NCBI GenBank assembly: GCA_963765295.1
Contig: CAVXVO010000005.1
Span: forward strand, 1,302,001 to 1,366,000
DNA length: 64,000 nt
Direction of reading: 5' to 3'
DNA from: PALSA-612 sp963765295
GTDB lineage: Bacteria; Actinomycetota; Thermoleophilia; Gaiellales; Gaiellaceae
A program made the translations under genes and the position numbers. The notes under the pieces are model-generated. The model was given only the letters and a program-made list of their open reading frames with translations. It had not been told where the DNA came from and searched no databases. Positions 9,877 through 18,929 of this stretch are shown here, one piece after another (position 1 is the first letter of the stretch; every line of letters begins with the position of its first letter).

Positions 9877-10730
9877 GCGCGCTCCTCGTGATCGACGGCG
9901 ACTCGTTCGCCCACCGCGCCTACCACGGGCTGCCGAAGACGCTCACGCGTGCAGACGGCCGGCCGGCCGGCGCGATCATCGGCTTCACCAACATGCTCGT
10001 CCGGCTGTGGGATGCGGAGCGCCCCCGAGCGGTGCTCGTCGCGTGGGACACGCTCGAGGTGCCAACGTACCGGCACGAAGCTCTCGCGGCCTACCAGTCG
10101 GGGCGCGAGTTCGACCAGGCGCTGCTCGAGCAGCTCGCGCTGCTGCCGGAGATCGTCGGCGCCTGCGGGTTCGCGGTCGCGAAGGCGGCCGGCTACGAGG
10201 CCGACGACTTCCTCGCAGCCGCAGCTCGCGCCGAAGAGGACCGGGGCGGAACCGTCTCGGTCGCGACCTCGGACCGCGACGCGTTCCAGCTCGCGTCGGA
10301 GCGGACGACGATCCTGCAGCCGGTCCGAGGCGTGTCGGAGCTGGCGCGGATCGGACCGGCCGAAGTGCGCGAGCGCTACGGCGTCGATCCCGCCCAGGTC
10401 CCGGACTTCATCGCGCTCCGCGGCGACCCGTCCGACCGCCTGCCGGGCGCGCGCGGCGTCGGCCCGAAGACGGCCGCCGACGTGCTCGGACAGTACGGCT
10501 CGCTGGAGGCCGCACTGGCCGCGGGACGATTTGCGGCGCAGGCGGAGGAACTTCGCCTCTACCGTCGAATAGCCACTCTCGACGCCTCCGCCCCTCTCCC
10601 CTCCCTTGCCGAACAAACCCCGACGTGGGCGGAGGCGTCTTCACTAGCCGACTCGTGGGGCCTCGGCCAGCTGGCCGGTCGCCTGGCGGCACTCGCCGGC
10701 CAAGGAGCTGATCCCCGATCGAGCTCGTGA
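9873..10730 (+). CDS. 5'-3' exonuclease (Pol I-type N-terminal nuclease domain, free-standing)
   Basis: 285 residues matching the 5' nuclease domain of DNA polymerase I without a polymerase. Motifs seen are LLVIDGDSFAHRAYHG, AAGYEADDFLAA, TSDRDAFQL and the helix-hairpin-helix LPGARGVGPKTAADVL. It should remove RNA primers or flaps with two metal ions. GTG 9873 overlaps the upstream stop, and its own TGA overlaps the start of the deacetylase-like gene. Stand-alone copies are common in actinobacteria. Confidence 0.9.
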   Translation: MSALLVIDGDSFAHRAYHGLPKTLTRADGRPAGAIIGFTNMLVRLWDAERPRAVLVAWDTLEVPTYRHEALAAYQSGREFDQALLEQLALLPEIVGACGFAVAKAAGYEADDFLAAAARAEEDRGGTVSVATSDRDAFQLASERTTILQPVRGVSELARIGPAEVRERYGVDPAQVPDFIALRGDPSDRLPGARGVGPKTAADVLGQYGSLEAALAAGRFAAQAEELRLYRRIATLDASAPLPSLAEQTPTWAEASSLADSWGLGQLAGRLAALAGQGADPRSSS

Positions 10731-11572
10731 GCCATCTCGGCTTCACGACGCTCCACCCGACCGGGCACCATCCGGAGACCCAGGAGCGCCTCCGCGTGCT
10801 CCAGGCTGCCTTCCCGGAGTGGAGAGACGCCGTGCCCGCGACCGTCGATGCGATCGAGCGCTGCCACGACCACGCCTACGTCGAGCTCGTGCGCTTGATC
10901 TCCGGGCCGGCGTGGCTCGACGCGGACACCCCGGCGTCGGAGACGACGTTCGAGGCCGCGCTCCTGTCCGCGGGCGCCGCGATCCAGGCCGTCGAACTCG
11001 GCGGCTTCGCGCTCGCTCGGCCCCCGGGCCACCACGCGCTGCGGCAGGGCGCGATGGGCTTCTGCATCTTCGGGAACGCGGCGATCGCAGCGCGGCACGC
11101 GCAGATCGAGCTGGGAATCGAGCGGGTCGCCGTCCTCGACTGGGACGTACACCACGGCAACGGCACCCAGGACGTCTTCCGGGACGACCCGTCCGTGCTT
11201 GTCGTCTCGCTGCACGAGTGGCCGTTCTATCCGGGGAGCGGTGGGCCGAACGAGCAGGCCGATACGATCGTGAACGTGCCCATGTCGGCTGGTTCCGGTG
11301 ACGAGGAGTACCTGCGCGCGTTCGACCACACGGTGGCGCCGGCGCTCGAGCGCTTCGCGCCCGGCCTCGTGATCGTCTCCGCGGGCTTCGACGCGCACGA
11401 GGACGACCCGCTGGCCGGCATGCGGGTGACCGCAGACGGATTCCGGGAGCTCGCCCGCCGGACCGCCGCGATGTCGCCGCGACTCGCCGCGGTGCTCGAG
11501 GGCGGCTACAACCTGGAGACGCTGCCGGGCCTGGTCGGCGCGGCGCTCGAGGGGTTCGGAGCGCGCGGATGA
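10727..11572 (+). CDS. Histone-deacetylase-family amidohydrolase
   Basis: 281 residues of the arginase/deacetylase fold. ARPPGHHAL holds the paired active-site histidines, DWDVHHGNGTQ gives the zinc-binding Asp and His, and SAGFDAHEDDPL gives the second zinc Asp. Bacterial members deacetylate polyamines, acetoin-related substrates or lysines; the substrate here is unknown. Start GTG 10727 overlaps the exonuclease stop and its TGA overlaps the next ATG. Confidence 0.9.
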   Translation: MSHLGFTTLHPTGHHPETQERLRVLQAAFPEWRDAVPATVDAIERCHDHAYVELVRLISGPAWLDADTPASETTFEAALLSAGAAIQAVELGGFALARPPGHHALRQGAMGFCIFGNAAIAARHAQIELGIERVAVLDWDVHHGNGTQDVFRDDPSVLVVSLHEWPFYPGSGGPNEQADTIVNVPMSAGSGDEEYLRAFDHTVAPALERFAPGLVIVSAGFDAHEDDPLAGMRVTADGFRELARRTAAMSPRLAAVLEGGYNLETLPGLVGAALEGFGARG

Positions 11573-12084
11573 CCGCGGAGTCGGGGTTCAGTCCGATCGA
11601 CCCAGGCGTCTCGATCGGGCACGTCCATCTGAAGGTGGCGGACATCGACCGCTCGCTCGCGTTCTACTGCGGCGTCCTCGGCTTCGAGCTCACGACCCGC
11701 ATGGGCGACCAGGCGGCATTCATCTCGGCGGGCGGCTACCACCACCACATCGGTCTCAACACCTGGGAGTCGAAAGGCGGGTCACCGCCCGCTCGGGGGA
11801 CGACGGGGCTCTACCACGTCGCCATCCGCTACCCGAGCCGAGCGGCGCTCGGAGACGCGCTCCGACGGCTCGTCGAAGCGGGAATCCGTCTCGACGGCGC
11901 GTCCGACCACGGAGTCAGCGAGGCGCTCTACCTCCGCGACCCCGATCAGAACGGCGTCGAGCTCTACCGCGACCGCCCGCAGGACGAGTGGCCCCGGGAC
12001 GAGCACGGCGGCTTGACGATGTACACGCTGCCCGCCGACGTCGAGGGCATCCTCGCCGAGGCGGCAAGCTACGTCCGGCAATGA
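11569..12084 (+). CDS. VOC-family (glyoxalase/dioxygenase fold) protein
   Basis: 171 residues in two vicinal-oxygen-chelate modules. The first opens with IGHVHLKVADIDRSLAFYCG and the second with GLYHVAIRYPSR. Metal ligands are probably the His of each module and the Glu in NGVELYRDRP. This layout is that of 2,3-dihydroxybiphenyl/catechol-type dioxygenases and related lyases; the reaction cannot be assigned. It is the last gene of the overlapping run (ATGA at 11569), and a strong hairpin follows one base after the stop. Confidence 0.85.
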   Translation: MTAESGFSPIDPGVSIGHVHLKVADIDRSLAFYCGVLGFELTTRMGDQAAFISAGGYHHHIGLNTWESKGGSPPARGTTGLYHVAIRYPSRAALGDALRRLVEAGIRLDGASDHGVSEALYLRDPDQNGVELYRDRPQDEWPRDEHGGLTMYTLPADVEGILAEAASYVRQ

Positions 12085-12108
12085 CGAAGCCCCCTTGCGG
12101 GGGCTTCG
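12085..12108. terminator. Hairpin between VOC gene and rnpB
   Basis: CGAAGCCCCC and its exact complement form a 10-bp stem around a four-base loop. It lies just after the plus-strand VOC gene and just beyond the 3' end of the minus-strand rnpB, so it may serve both convergent transcripts. There is no clear T-run on either side. Confidence 0.7.
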
Positions 12109-12111
12109 CGG

Positions 12112-12448
<337 letters not shown>

Positions 12449-12475
<27 letters not shown>

Positions 12476-12649
12476 TTCCATGGTAGCCGTCTTCGACTCG
12501 AGCGAACAGCCGCACTCGGGACAGAAGATCGACCCATCCGGCAGTCGGAGGACGAACTCTCCACAGACGAGACACTCGAGGCTGGCGCCGCGCACGAGGG
12601 CGTGCAACTCCTGGTCGAGCGACCGGTTGAGCTCGCAGACAGCCCCCAT
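12449..12649 (-). CDS. Small zinc-ribbon protein overlapping rnpB
   Basis: 66 residues with two CxxC knuckles, ECLVCGE and FCPECGC, separated by about 18 residues, a plain zinc ribbon. Its ATG overlaps the lexA stop (TAATG at 12647-12651), which implies translational coupling. The coding region ends inside the 5' end of rnpB. The function is unknown; small ribbons of this kind bind zinc and often nucleic acid or protein partners. Confidence 0.7.
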
Positions 12650-13275
12650 TACAACCGCCGGAAGACGCCGATGACCTTGCCGAGAATCTGGACGTTTGGA
12701 GCGCGGATGGGCTCGAGCGCGTCGTTCTCGGGCTGCAACCGGATTCCGCCGGCCTCGCGGAAGAACCGCTTGACGGTCGCTTCTTCGGCGCTGTCGTCCT
12801 CGCCGACGATCGCGGCGACGATATCGCCGTTCTGAGCGTCCTGCTGCCGCCGCACGACGACGTAGTCCCCGTCGAGGATGCCGGCGTTGACCATCGACTC
12901 CCCACGCACGCGGAGGATGAACTCGTCGCCGCCGCGGGCGAGCGGCTCGGGAACGCCGAGGTAGCCCTCGATCGACTGCTCGGCGAGCAACGGCCCGCCG
13001 GCCGCGATCTGGCCCAGGACCGGCAGCACGTGCGTCTCGGGCGTCGGACGTGACGCTCCGCTCCGCTCGCGGCCGATCAACTCGAGGGCGCGCGGTTTCG
13101 TCGGGTCGCGGCGCAGGAGCCCGGCCCGCTCGAGATTCGCGAGGTGAGCGTGCACGGTCGAGGGCGACGCCAGGCCCACGGCCTCGCCGATCTCGCGCAC
13201 CGTCGGCGGGTAGCCGTGCTGGTCGACGTAGTCGACGACGAAATCCCAGATCTGCCGCTGTCTCGGGGTAAGCAC
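12649..13275 (-). CDS. lexA: LexA repressor
   Basis: 208 residues. The N-terminal winged helix-turn-helix is visible as YPPTVREIGEAVGLASPSTVHAHL. The Ala-Gly self-cleavage bond is in GQIAAGGPLLA, the catalytic Ser in GESMVNAG and the Lys in EEATVKRFF. RecA-stimulated autocleavage inactivates it and derepresses DNA-repair genes. The start is GTG 13275 with AAGGAG six bases upstream. A perfect SOS operator lies 14 bases before the start, so the gene is autoregulated. Confidence 0.97.
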   Translation of the reverse strand: MLTPRQRQIWDFVVDYVDQHGYPPTVREIGEAVGLASPSTVHAHLANLERAGLLRRDPTKPRALELIGRERSGASRPTPETHVLPVLGQIAAGGPLLAEQSIEGYLGVPEPLARGGDEFILRVRGESMVNAGILDGDYVVVRRQQDAQNGDIVAAIVGEDDSAEEATVKRFFREAGGIRLQPENDALEPIRAPNVQILGKVIGVFRRL

Positions 13276-13288
13276 CTCGCTCCTTTCG

Positions 13289-13302
13289 CGAACGTGTGTT
13301 CG
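13289..13302. promoter_or_regulatory. SOS box (LexA operator) of lexA
   Basis: CGAACGTGTGTTCG is an exact fit to the Gram-positive/actinobacterial LexA site CGAAC-N4-GTTCG. It overlaps the expected promoter region of lexA, which indicates autorepression. Confidence 0.92.
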
Positions 13303-13372
13303 ATCAGGCTAGCGAGGGGTCCGGACGGCGTCAAGGGCGAGGCTCCTCGCCCCGCCGCCGTCTCACGAGAAG

Positions 13373-13457
<85 letters not shown>

Positions 13458-13495
13458 CGGTGCGGGAGTGATTCTAGCGAGGGCTACCCGGGCGG

Positions 13496-13717
13496 TTACT
13501 TGAGGAGCTGGTAGAGCGCGATCGTGTCCACGAAGAAGATCGTCGCGACCAGGAGTGTCAACCGCGTCAGGTTGCGCTCGACGATGTGCGTGCCACCCTG
13601 CGATGCGGGTGTGAACCCCATGCCGCCGAAGCCCGCGTCGCGCCCGGAGTGCATGAGGATCAGCCCGATCAGGGCGAAGGAGACGAGGACGTGCCAGACG
13701 GCGACCGCTTGCAACAT
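13496..13717 (-). CDS. secG: Preprotein translocase subunit SecG
   Basis: 73 residues with two transmembrane helices joined by a Gly-rich loop (GRDAGFGGMGFTP), the SecG signature. It assists SecYE/SecA in protein export. ATG 13717 is divergent from the small gene at 13741 with 23 bases between the starts. Confidence 0.92.
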   Translation of the reverse strand: MLQAVAVWHVLVSFALIGLILMHSGRDAGFGGMGFTPASQGGTHIVERNLTRLTLLVATIFFVDTIALYQLLK

Positions 13718-13740
13718 CGCGCGCCTAGAGTACCCGAGCC
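13718..13740. promoter_or_regulatory. Putative symmetric divergent promoter (secG / small gene)
   Basis: The near-palindromic heptamer TAGAGTA can be read as TAGAGT toward the right-hand gene and TACTCT toward secG. Each is about nine bases from its start codon, so the two leaders would be very short. Confidence 0.45.
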
Positions 13741-13944
13741 GTGACCGACGACGTCCGCGAGCGCATCCAACACCTGCTCGTCACCGGCGACAACCGGCTC
13801 AAGCAGGGCGTCGACGCGGGCAAGGTGCGCGAGAGCTACGAGCAGGCGCTTGCACTCGCCCGCGAGGCCGGGCTCGAAGACGCGATCCGGCCGCTCGTCG
13901 AGGTTCGGCTCGCCGACCTCGACCGGCTTTCCCCCGGGGACTGA
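13741..13944 (+). CDS. Small hypothetical protein (67 aa)
   Basis: A short acidic/basic helical protein starting at GTG 13741, with MTDDVRERIQHLLVTGDNRL and a TPR-like helix pair around SYEQALALAREAG. It resembles one tetratricopeptide unit plus flanks. There is no membrane segment or signal peptide. The function is not recognised. It lies between secG and the aquaporin, with its own probable promoter. Confidence 0.55.
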   Translation: MTDDVRERIQHLLVTGDNRLKQGVDAGKVRESYEQALALAREAGLEDAIRPLVEVRLADLDRLSPGD

Positions 13945-14015
13945 TCCACCCGTTCCATCCGGTCGCGCTGCCACCCTTTGCTCCGAACCGTCCCGCGTCT
14001 GGAGGGAGTTAGCGA

Positions 14016-14792
14016 GTGAAGCAATGGCAACGGTATCTGGCCGAGTTGTTCGGCACCTTCGTCCTGGTCGCGGGCGGGTCGACCGCGCTCATTGCGGCCC
14101 TGAGGATCGTCAATGCCGGCCCGTACAACACGACAGGTGTCCCGAACAGCGGATTGAACGCCATCGAGTTGATCGTGCCGTTCGGGTTCGGCCTGGCACT
14201 GCTGGCAGGCCTCTACATGTTCGGAGAGATCTCGGGTGGTCACTTCAACCCGATCGTCTCGCTGGCGATGTTCCTCGACCGCCGGCTGAACTTCGAGGAC
14301 CTGCTCGGCTACTGGATCTTCCAGTTCGCCGGGGCGATCATGGCCTCGCTCCTGCTGCTGATCCCGTTCGACCACGACCTCGTCAAGGCGACCGCGACGG
14401 TGCCGGCCTCCTACGGACAGGCACTGTTCCTGGAGGCCGCGTTCAGCGCGATCTTCGTCCTGGTGATCCTGCACTCGACGAAGAGCGAACGGTTCGGCGG
14501 CACCGCCCTCGTCTCGATCCCGCTCACTCTGATCATGATCCACTTCGCGCTGATCCCGTTCACCGGCTCGTCGGTCAATCCCGCCCGTACGCTCGGGCCG
14601 GCGCTCGTCGGTGATCAATGGCACGGAATCTGGATCTACTTCGTCGGCCCGCCGCTGGGGGCGATCATCGGCTGGCTCATCTACACGATCGTCGTCAAGG
14701 GCGGCATGGATTTCCGCGACGATCTCAAGGCGATGCGGGGAGGCACGAAACCCCCGAGCACCACCGAGCCGCCTGCGGCCGCCAGCAGCTAG
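14016..14792 (+). CDS. Aquaporin / MIP-family channel
   Basis: 258 residues and six hydrophobic helices. The two pore motifs are HFNPIVS in the first half and SSVNPARTLGPAL in the second, so the first NPA is altered to NPI, as in several actinobacterial members. It should pass water, glycerol or another small neutral solute. The start is GTG 14016 behind GGAGGGAG. The last 25 residues are a Pro/Ala-rich cytoplasmic tail. Confidence 0.9.
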   Translation: MKQWQRYLAELFGTFVLVAGGSTALIAALRIVNAGPYNTTGVPNSGLNAIELIVPFGFGLALLAGLYMFGEISGGHFNPIVSLAMFLDRRLNFEDLLGYWIFQFAGAIMASLLLLIPFDHDLVKATATVPASYGQALFLEAAFSAIFVLVILHSTKSERFGGTALVSIPLTLIMIHFALIPFTGSSVNPARTLGPALVGDQWHGIWIYFVGPPLGAIIGWLIYTIVVKGGMDFRDDLKAMRGGTKPPSTTEPPAAASS

Positions 14793-14805
14793 ACGTTCTA
14801 CTGCG

Positions 14806-15819
14806 CTACGAGCGGGCGGCTCCGGCCGCCCGCTCGAGCACGGCCTCGATGCGCTCTGCCTGGGTCCTCACGTCGTGCCGCTCGGCCGTGGCGCGGGCGG
14901 CCATGTTCGGACACGGTAAGCGTGCCGCGGCGCGCATGGCCCCGGCGAGCGCGGAGACGTCCGTCGGCTCGACGAGCACGCCGGTCTCGGGCGTCACGAA
15001 CTCGGGCGGCCCGCCGACGGACGTGGCGACGACCGGCCGCCCGCAGGCCATCGCCTCGAGCAGCGCCTGTCCGAACGGCTCGACGAGGCTCGGCTGGCAG
15101 ACGACGTCGCTCGCCCCGAGGAGCGCCGGAATCTCCTCCTGCGGGACGCTCCCGAGGAGTGTGATGCCCGGGCGACCCTCCAGCTCGCCGCGAAGCGGGC
15201 CGTCGCCGGCGAACGTGAGCGTCCCTTCCCCCACAAGCTCGAACGCCTCGGCGAGGCGAACGACGTTCTTGCGCTCGGTGAGGCCTCCGACGCAGAGGAA
15301 GGCCGGCCCGACAGACGTGGCCGGCCGCGCCGGCTGCAACGAGAAGCGCTGGAGGTCGACGCCGCTGTCGATCACCTCGGTCTTGCCGCGCGCGGCGGGG
15401 ATGCGGGCCTCGAGCTCCCGACGCAGGTAGTCCGAAACCGCGATGACCGCCGCCGCGCGCCGGACGACGTAGCGAGTCGCAGGCCGCACCCCGGGAATCG
15501 TGCCGACGTTGCGAACGTCCTGGCCGTGCGCCGTCACGACGAGCGGCGCGCGCGAGGCGAGCGCGGCGATCAGCCCGGCCGGGACGAGGAAATGCGCGTA
15601 GACGACGTCCGGCCGGAATGTGCGCGCCGTACGAGCTGCACGGCTCGCGAGCGTCGAGTAGCGGGCCTTGCCTCCCGCGCGCGTGTCGAGGACGGCGAGC
15701 GCGATCTCGTGGCCACGTTCGGCGAGGGCGCGCTCGACCTGCGCCACGAACGTCCCCAGGTCGGGGTCGTCCGGCCCGGGGTACATCTGCGAGACGAGCA
15801 GGATCCGCACGGCCGCCAT
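14806..15819 (-). CDS. Glycosyltransferase family 4
   Basis: 337 residues of GT-B fold. The N-terminal acceptor domain has ILLVSQMYPGPDDPDLGTFV. The C-terminal donor domain has LCVGGLTERKN and the retaining GT4 motif PSLVEPFGQALLEAMACG, with the E-x7-E pair. The donor and acceptor are unknown; a surface glycan or glycolipid is likely. The gene faces the aquaporin tail to tail. A perfect 7-4-7 inverted repeat lies directly before its start codon. Confidence 0.88.
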   Translation of the reverse strand: MAAVRILLVSQMYPGPDDPDLGTFVAQVERALAERGHEIALAVLDTRAGGKARYSTLASRAARTARTFRPDVVYAHFLVPAGLIAALASRAPLVVTAHGQDVRNVGTIPGVRPATRYVVRRAAAVIAVSDYLRRELEARIPAARGKTEVIDSGVDLQRFSLQPARPATSVGPAFLCVGGLTERKNVVRLAEAFELVGEGTLTFAGDGPLRGELEGRPGITLLGSVPQEEIPALLGASDVVCQPSLVEPFGQALLEAMACGRPVVATSVGGPPEFVTPETGVLVEPTDVSALAGAMRAAARLPCPNMAARATAERHDVRTQAERIEAVLERAAGAARS

Positions 15820-15837
15820 CGTGACGGAATCGTCACG
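15820..15837. promoter_or_regulatory. Inverted repeat just upstream of GT4 start
   Basis: CGTGACG-GAAT-CGTCACG is a perfect 7-bp inverted repeat ending at the start codon of the glycosyltransferase gene, a suitable position for a repressor operator or a leader hairpin. No known family consensus was recognised. Confidence 0.45.
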
Positions 15838-15953
15838 GTCCGGTCACAGACGCGTGCGAAAGTTCGCGTTACGATCAAGAGTCGTCGCGGGCCAAGGTTG
15901 CACCCGCGGCGACGTCTGAGAACGTGGGTGGTAGGCAGGGGTGCCCCGACCAA

Positions 15954-15972
15954 AGGCCGCAAAGAGCGGCCT
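15954..15972 (-). terminator. Terminator hairpin after methylmalonyl-CoA mutase gene
   Basis: AGGCCGC and GCGGCCT form a 7-bp stem with a five-base loop. They are nested in a wider pairing of CCCTGCC with GGCAGGG (about 15935-15989). It lies immediately downstream of the mutase stop on the minus strand. Confidence 0.6.
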
Positions 15973-15989
15973 CCGGGTCCCTGCCAGGC

Positions 15990-17582
15990 TCAGAAGCTCG
16001 GCTCGGGGCGGTGGGAGTCGTAGGTGCCGTACAGCTCCCGGAGCACGCCACAGATCTCGCCGATCGTGCAGCGCGCGCGGAGCGCCTCGCGCATCGGGAC
16101 GAGCAGGTTGGCGGTTCCTTCCGCCGCCGCCCGCACGTCGCCGAGCGCCCGCTCGGCTGCCGCCGCGTCGCGGTCGGCGCGCACTCGGGCCGTGCGCGCG
16201 AGCTGACGGCGCTCGATCTCCGGGTCGAGGCGCTGCAGCTCGACCTCGCCGCCCTCGTCCTCCGTGAAGGCGTTCACGCCGACGATGACGCGGTCGCCAC
16301 CCTCGACCTCCTGCGCGTAGCGGAAGGAGGCCTCCTCGATCTCGTGCTGCACGAAGCCCTGTTCGATCGCGGCCACGGCGCCGCCGAGCTCCTCGATGCG
16401 GTCGATCAGCTCGAGCGCGCGTTCCTCGATCTCGGCCGTCAGCGCCTCGATGAAGTACGCGCCGCCGAGTGGATCGGCCGTGTCGGTGGTGCCCGCCTCG
16501 TGCTGGAGCACCTGTTGCGTCCGCAGCGCGAGCCGCGCCGCCCGCTCGCTCGGGAGCGCGAGCGCCTCGTCGAAGCCGTTCGTGTGCAGCGACTGGGCGC
16601 CGCCGCACGCTGCCGACAGGGCCTGGATCGCCACGCGAACGACGTTGTTCTCGGGCTGTTGCGCCGTCAGGGTCGAGCCCCCCGTCTGGGCGTGGAAGCG
16701 GAGCGCACAGGCCTGCGGATTGGTGGCACCCAACCGCTCCCGCATGATCCGCGCCCAGAGCCGCCGCGCCGCCCGGTACTTCGCCACCTCCTGGAAGAAG
16801 TGGTTGTGCGCGTTGAAGAAGAAGGAGAGCCGCTCGCCGAAGACGTCCGGCGACAGGCCGGCGTCGATCGCCGCACGGCAGTACGCGATCCCGTTCGAGA
16901 GGGTGAACGCGACCTCCTGGACGGCCGTCGAGCCGGCCTCGCGGATGTGATAGCCGGAGATCGAGATCGTGTGCCAGTGCGGCAGCCGCTCGGCGCAGTA
17001 GGTGAAGACGTCGGTCGTGATCCGCATCGACGGCCGCGGAGGGAAGATGTAGTTCCCGCGGGCGATGTACTCCTTGAGGATGTCGTTCTGCACCGTGCCG
17101 CGCAGCTCGCTGCCGGCAACGCCCTGCTCCTCCGCCACGAGCTCGTAGAGGAGCAGGAGCAGCGAGGCGGGCGCGTTGATCGTCATCGACGTCGAGACGC
17201 GGTCGAGCGGGATGCCGTGGAGAACGGTGCGCATGTCCTCGATCGAGTCGATCGCAACGCCGGTCCGCCCCACCTCGCCGGCCGCGAGCGGGTCGTCCGA
17301 GTCGTAGCCGAGCTGCGTCGGGAGGTCGAACGCGATCGAGAGGCCCGTCTGGCCGCGGTCGAGGAGGTAGCGAAAGCGCTCGTTCGTCTCCTCGGCCGAG
17401 CCGAAGCCCGCGTACTGCCGGATCGTCCACGGGCGGCCGCGATACATGGTCGTGTACGGCCCGCGCGTGAACGGGTACTCGCCCGGCGGCTCCAGCACGA
17501 GCCCTGTGACGTCTTCGGCGGAATAGACCGGCTCGATCTCGATTCCCGAGTCGGTCGCGCGCCGATCCTCGCTCGTCGCCAT
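15990..17582 (-). CDS. Methylmalonyl-CoA mutase family, large-subunit catalytic domain
   Basis: 530 residues forming the (beta/alpha)8 barrel of acyl-CoA mutases. YRGRPWTIRQYAGFGSAEETN and IAFDLPTQLGYDSDDP are the typical N-terminal motifs, and RFHAQTGGSTLTAQQPENN lies in the substrate channel. No B12-binding DxHxxG domain follows, so a separate small subunit must supply cobalamin; it is not in the window. Either methylmalonyl-CoA/succinyl-CoA or a related branched acyl-CoA is the likely substrate. ATG 17582 is supported by TACGAT six bases upstream, a leaderless layout. Confidence 0.9.
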   Translation of the reverse strand: MATSEDRRATDSGIEIEPVYSAEDVTGLVLEPPGEYPFTRGPYTTMYRGRPWTIRQYAGFGSAEETNERFRYLLDRGQTGLSIAFDLPTQLGYDSDDPLAAGEVGRTGVAIDSIEDMRTVLHGIPLDRVSTSMTINAPASLLLLLYELVAEEQGVAGSELRGTVQNDILKEYIARGNYIFPPRPSMRITTDVFTYCAERLPHWHTISISGYHIREAGSTAVQEVAFTLSNGIAYCRAAIDAGLSPDVFGERLSFFFNAHNHFFQEVAKYRAARRLWARIMRERLGATNPQACALRFHAQTGGSTLTAQQPENNVVRVAIQALSAACGGAQSLHTNGFDEALALPSERAARLALRTQQVLQHEAGTTDTADPLGGAYFIEALTAEIEERALELIDRIEELGGAVAAIEQGFVQHEIEEASFRYAQEVEGGDRVIVGVNAFTEDEGGEVELQRLDPEIERRQLARTARVRADRDAAAAERALGDVRAAAEGTANLLVPMREALRARCTIGEICGVLRELYGTYDSHRPEPSF

Positions 17583-17604
17583 GCCGAGATCGTACGCTTG
17601 CTTC
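17583..17604. promoter_or_regulatory. Overlapping divergent leaderless promoters (mutase / moaX)
   Basis: The 22-base gap contains TACGCT six bases before the moaX GTG and, on the other strand, TACGAT six bases before the mutase ATG. The two -10 elements overlap around the CGTACG core, so one symmetric element could fire both ways. Confidence 0.55.
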
Positions 17605-18244
17605 GTGAAGATCACCGTCAAGTTGTTCGCCGGCCTCCGTGAGCAGGCGGGGACCGGCGAACGAGAGCTCGAGTTGCCGGACGGCTCGCGCCTCGCCGAC
17701 GTCTGGCCCGGGCTCGGCCTCGGAGACGAGCCGGCGGGGCTCCTCTACGCCCTGAACCGTCGGTACGCGGAGCCGGACACGGTGCTCGCCGCCGGCGACG
17801 AGGTGGCGCTGATCCCGCCCGTCTCGGGAGGTGCGTTCCGGCTCAGCGACGAGCCTCTCGATCCGGCCGAGGTGATCGAGGAGGTGCGCTCCGAGCGGGC
17901 GGGCGCGGTCGCGACGCTTCATCGGCACGACGCGGATCGCATCGCGCGGGCGGACGGTCCACTACCTCGAATACGAGGCCTACGGCGGCATGGCGGAAGA
18001 GGTGATGGCCGAGCTGGCCGAGGAGCTGAAGGCGCGTTACGACCTGTGCGAGGTCGCGATCCTGCACCGCACCGGCCGGGTCGACATCGGCGGCATCTCC
18101 GTCGCCATCGCCGTCTCCGCGCCGCACCGTGCCGACGCGCTCGCCGCCTGCAAGGACGCGATCGACCGTCTCAAGGAGATCGTCCCGCTGTGGAAGAAGG
18201 AGGTCTACGAGGGCGGCGAGGAGTGGATCGGGCAGGGGTCGTAG
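17605..18244 (+). CDS. moaX: Fused molybdopterin synthase MoaD-MoaE (MoaX-like), one apparent frameshift
   Basis: About 212 residues. Residues 1-76 are MoaD (KITVKLFAGLREQAG), ending in the Gly-Gly of PPVSGG that carries the thiocarboxylate. The rest is MoaE, including HYLEYEAYGGMAEEVM and PLWKKEVYEGG. Together they turn precursor Z into molybdopterin. Mycobacterial MoaX is the same type of fusion and needs cleavage after the Gly-Gly, so cleavage is expected here. The frame shifts at about 17917, where GCGACGCTTC should be one base shorter; 640 nt is 213 codons plus one. A leaderless GTG start at 17605 is supported by TACGCT six bases upstream. Confidence 0.82.
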
Positions 18245-18280
18245 GCGCGCCGTCTCCGGCGGCGGAGCTACCGTAAGTCC

Positions 18281-18929
18281 GTGGAGCCGCCCGAGGTCAC
18301 GCGCGAGTACGAGCCGATCCATCCGGGCACGAACTGGCGCGCAGGCGTTCCGACGGCTGGTCGGCCCGGTCGCGATCGGGCTCGGCGCGGCCGCCAAGTA
18401 CGGATTCGCGTTCGCGAAGTTCGCGACCATCTTCGTGGCGATCGGCGGCTATGCGCTGATCTGGGGCTGGCAGTTCGCCACCGGCCTCGTGCTGCTGATC
18501 CTGATCCACGAGCTCGGCCACTACATCGAGGCGCGGAGGCTCGGGCTGCATCCGAACTGGCCGATCTTCGTCCCCTTCTTCGGGCGCGTTCGTCGCCTTC
18601 AAGCGCGAGAACCTGACGCCGTGGTTCCTCGCCCGGGTCGCGCTCGCCGGCCCCTATCTCGGTGCAGCCGGCGCCGCCGTCTTCTGGGCGGTCGGCGCGG
18701 CGATCGATTCGCAGCTCTTGCAGGCGCTCGGGTACTTCGGCTTCCTGCTCAACCTCTTCAACCTGATCCCGATCGGCTTCCTCGACGGCGGCCAGACGCT
18801 GCGCGCATTCGAGTTGCTGCGCCGGGGCGGCGGCCAGACGAAGGCGTTCATCGTCGCCGGGCTGTACGCGGGCTTGGCGCTCGCGCTCGTCGCGGGCATG
18901 ATCGGCTCGCACGTCTCCCAGCACCGCCT

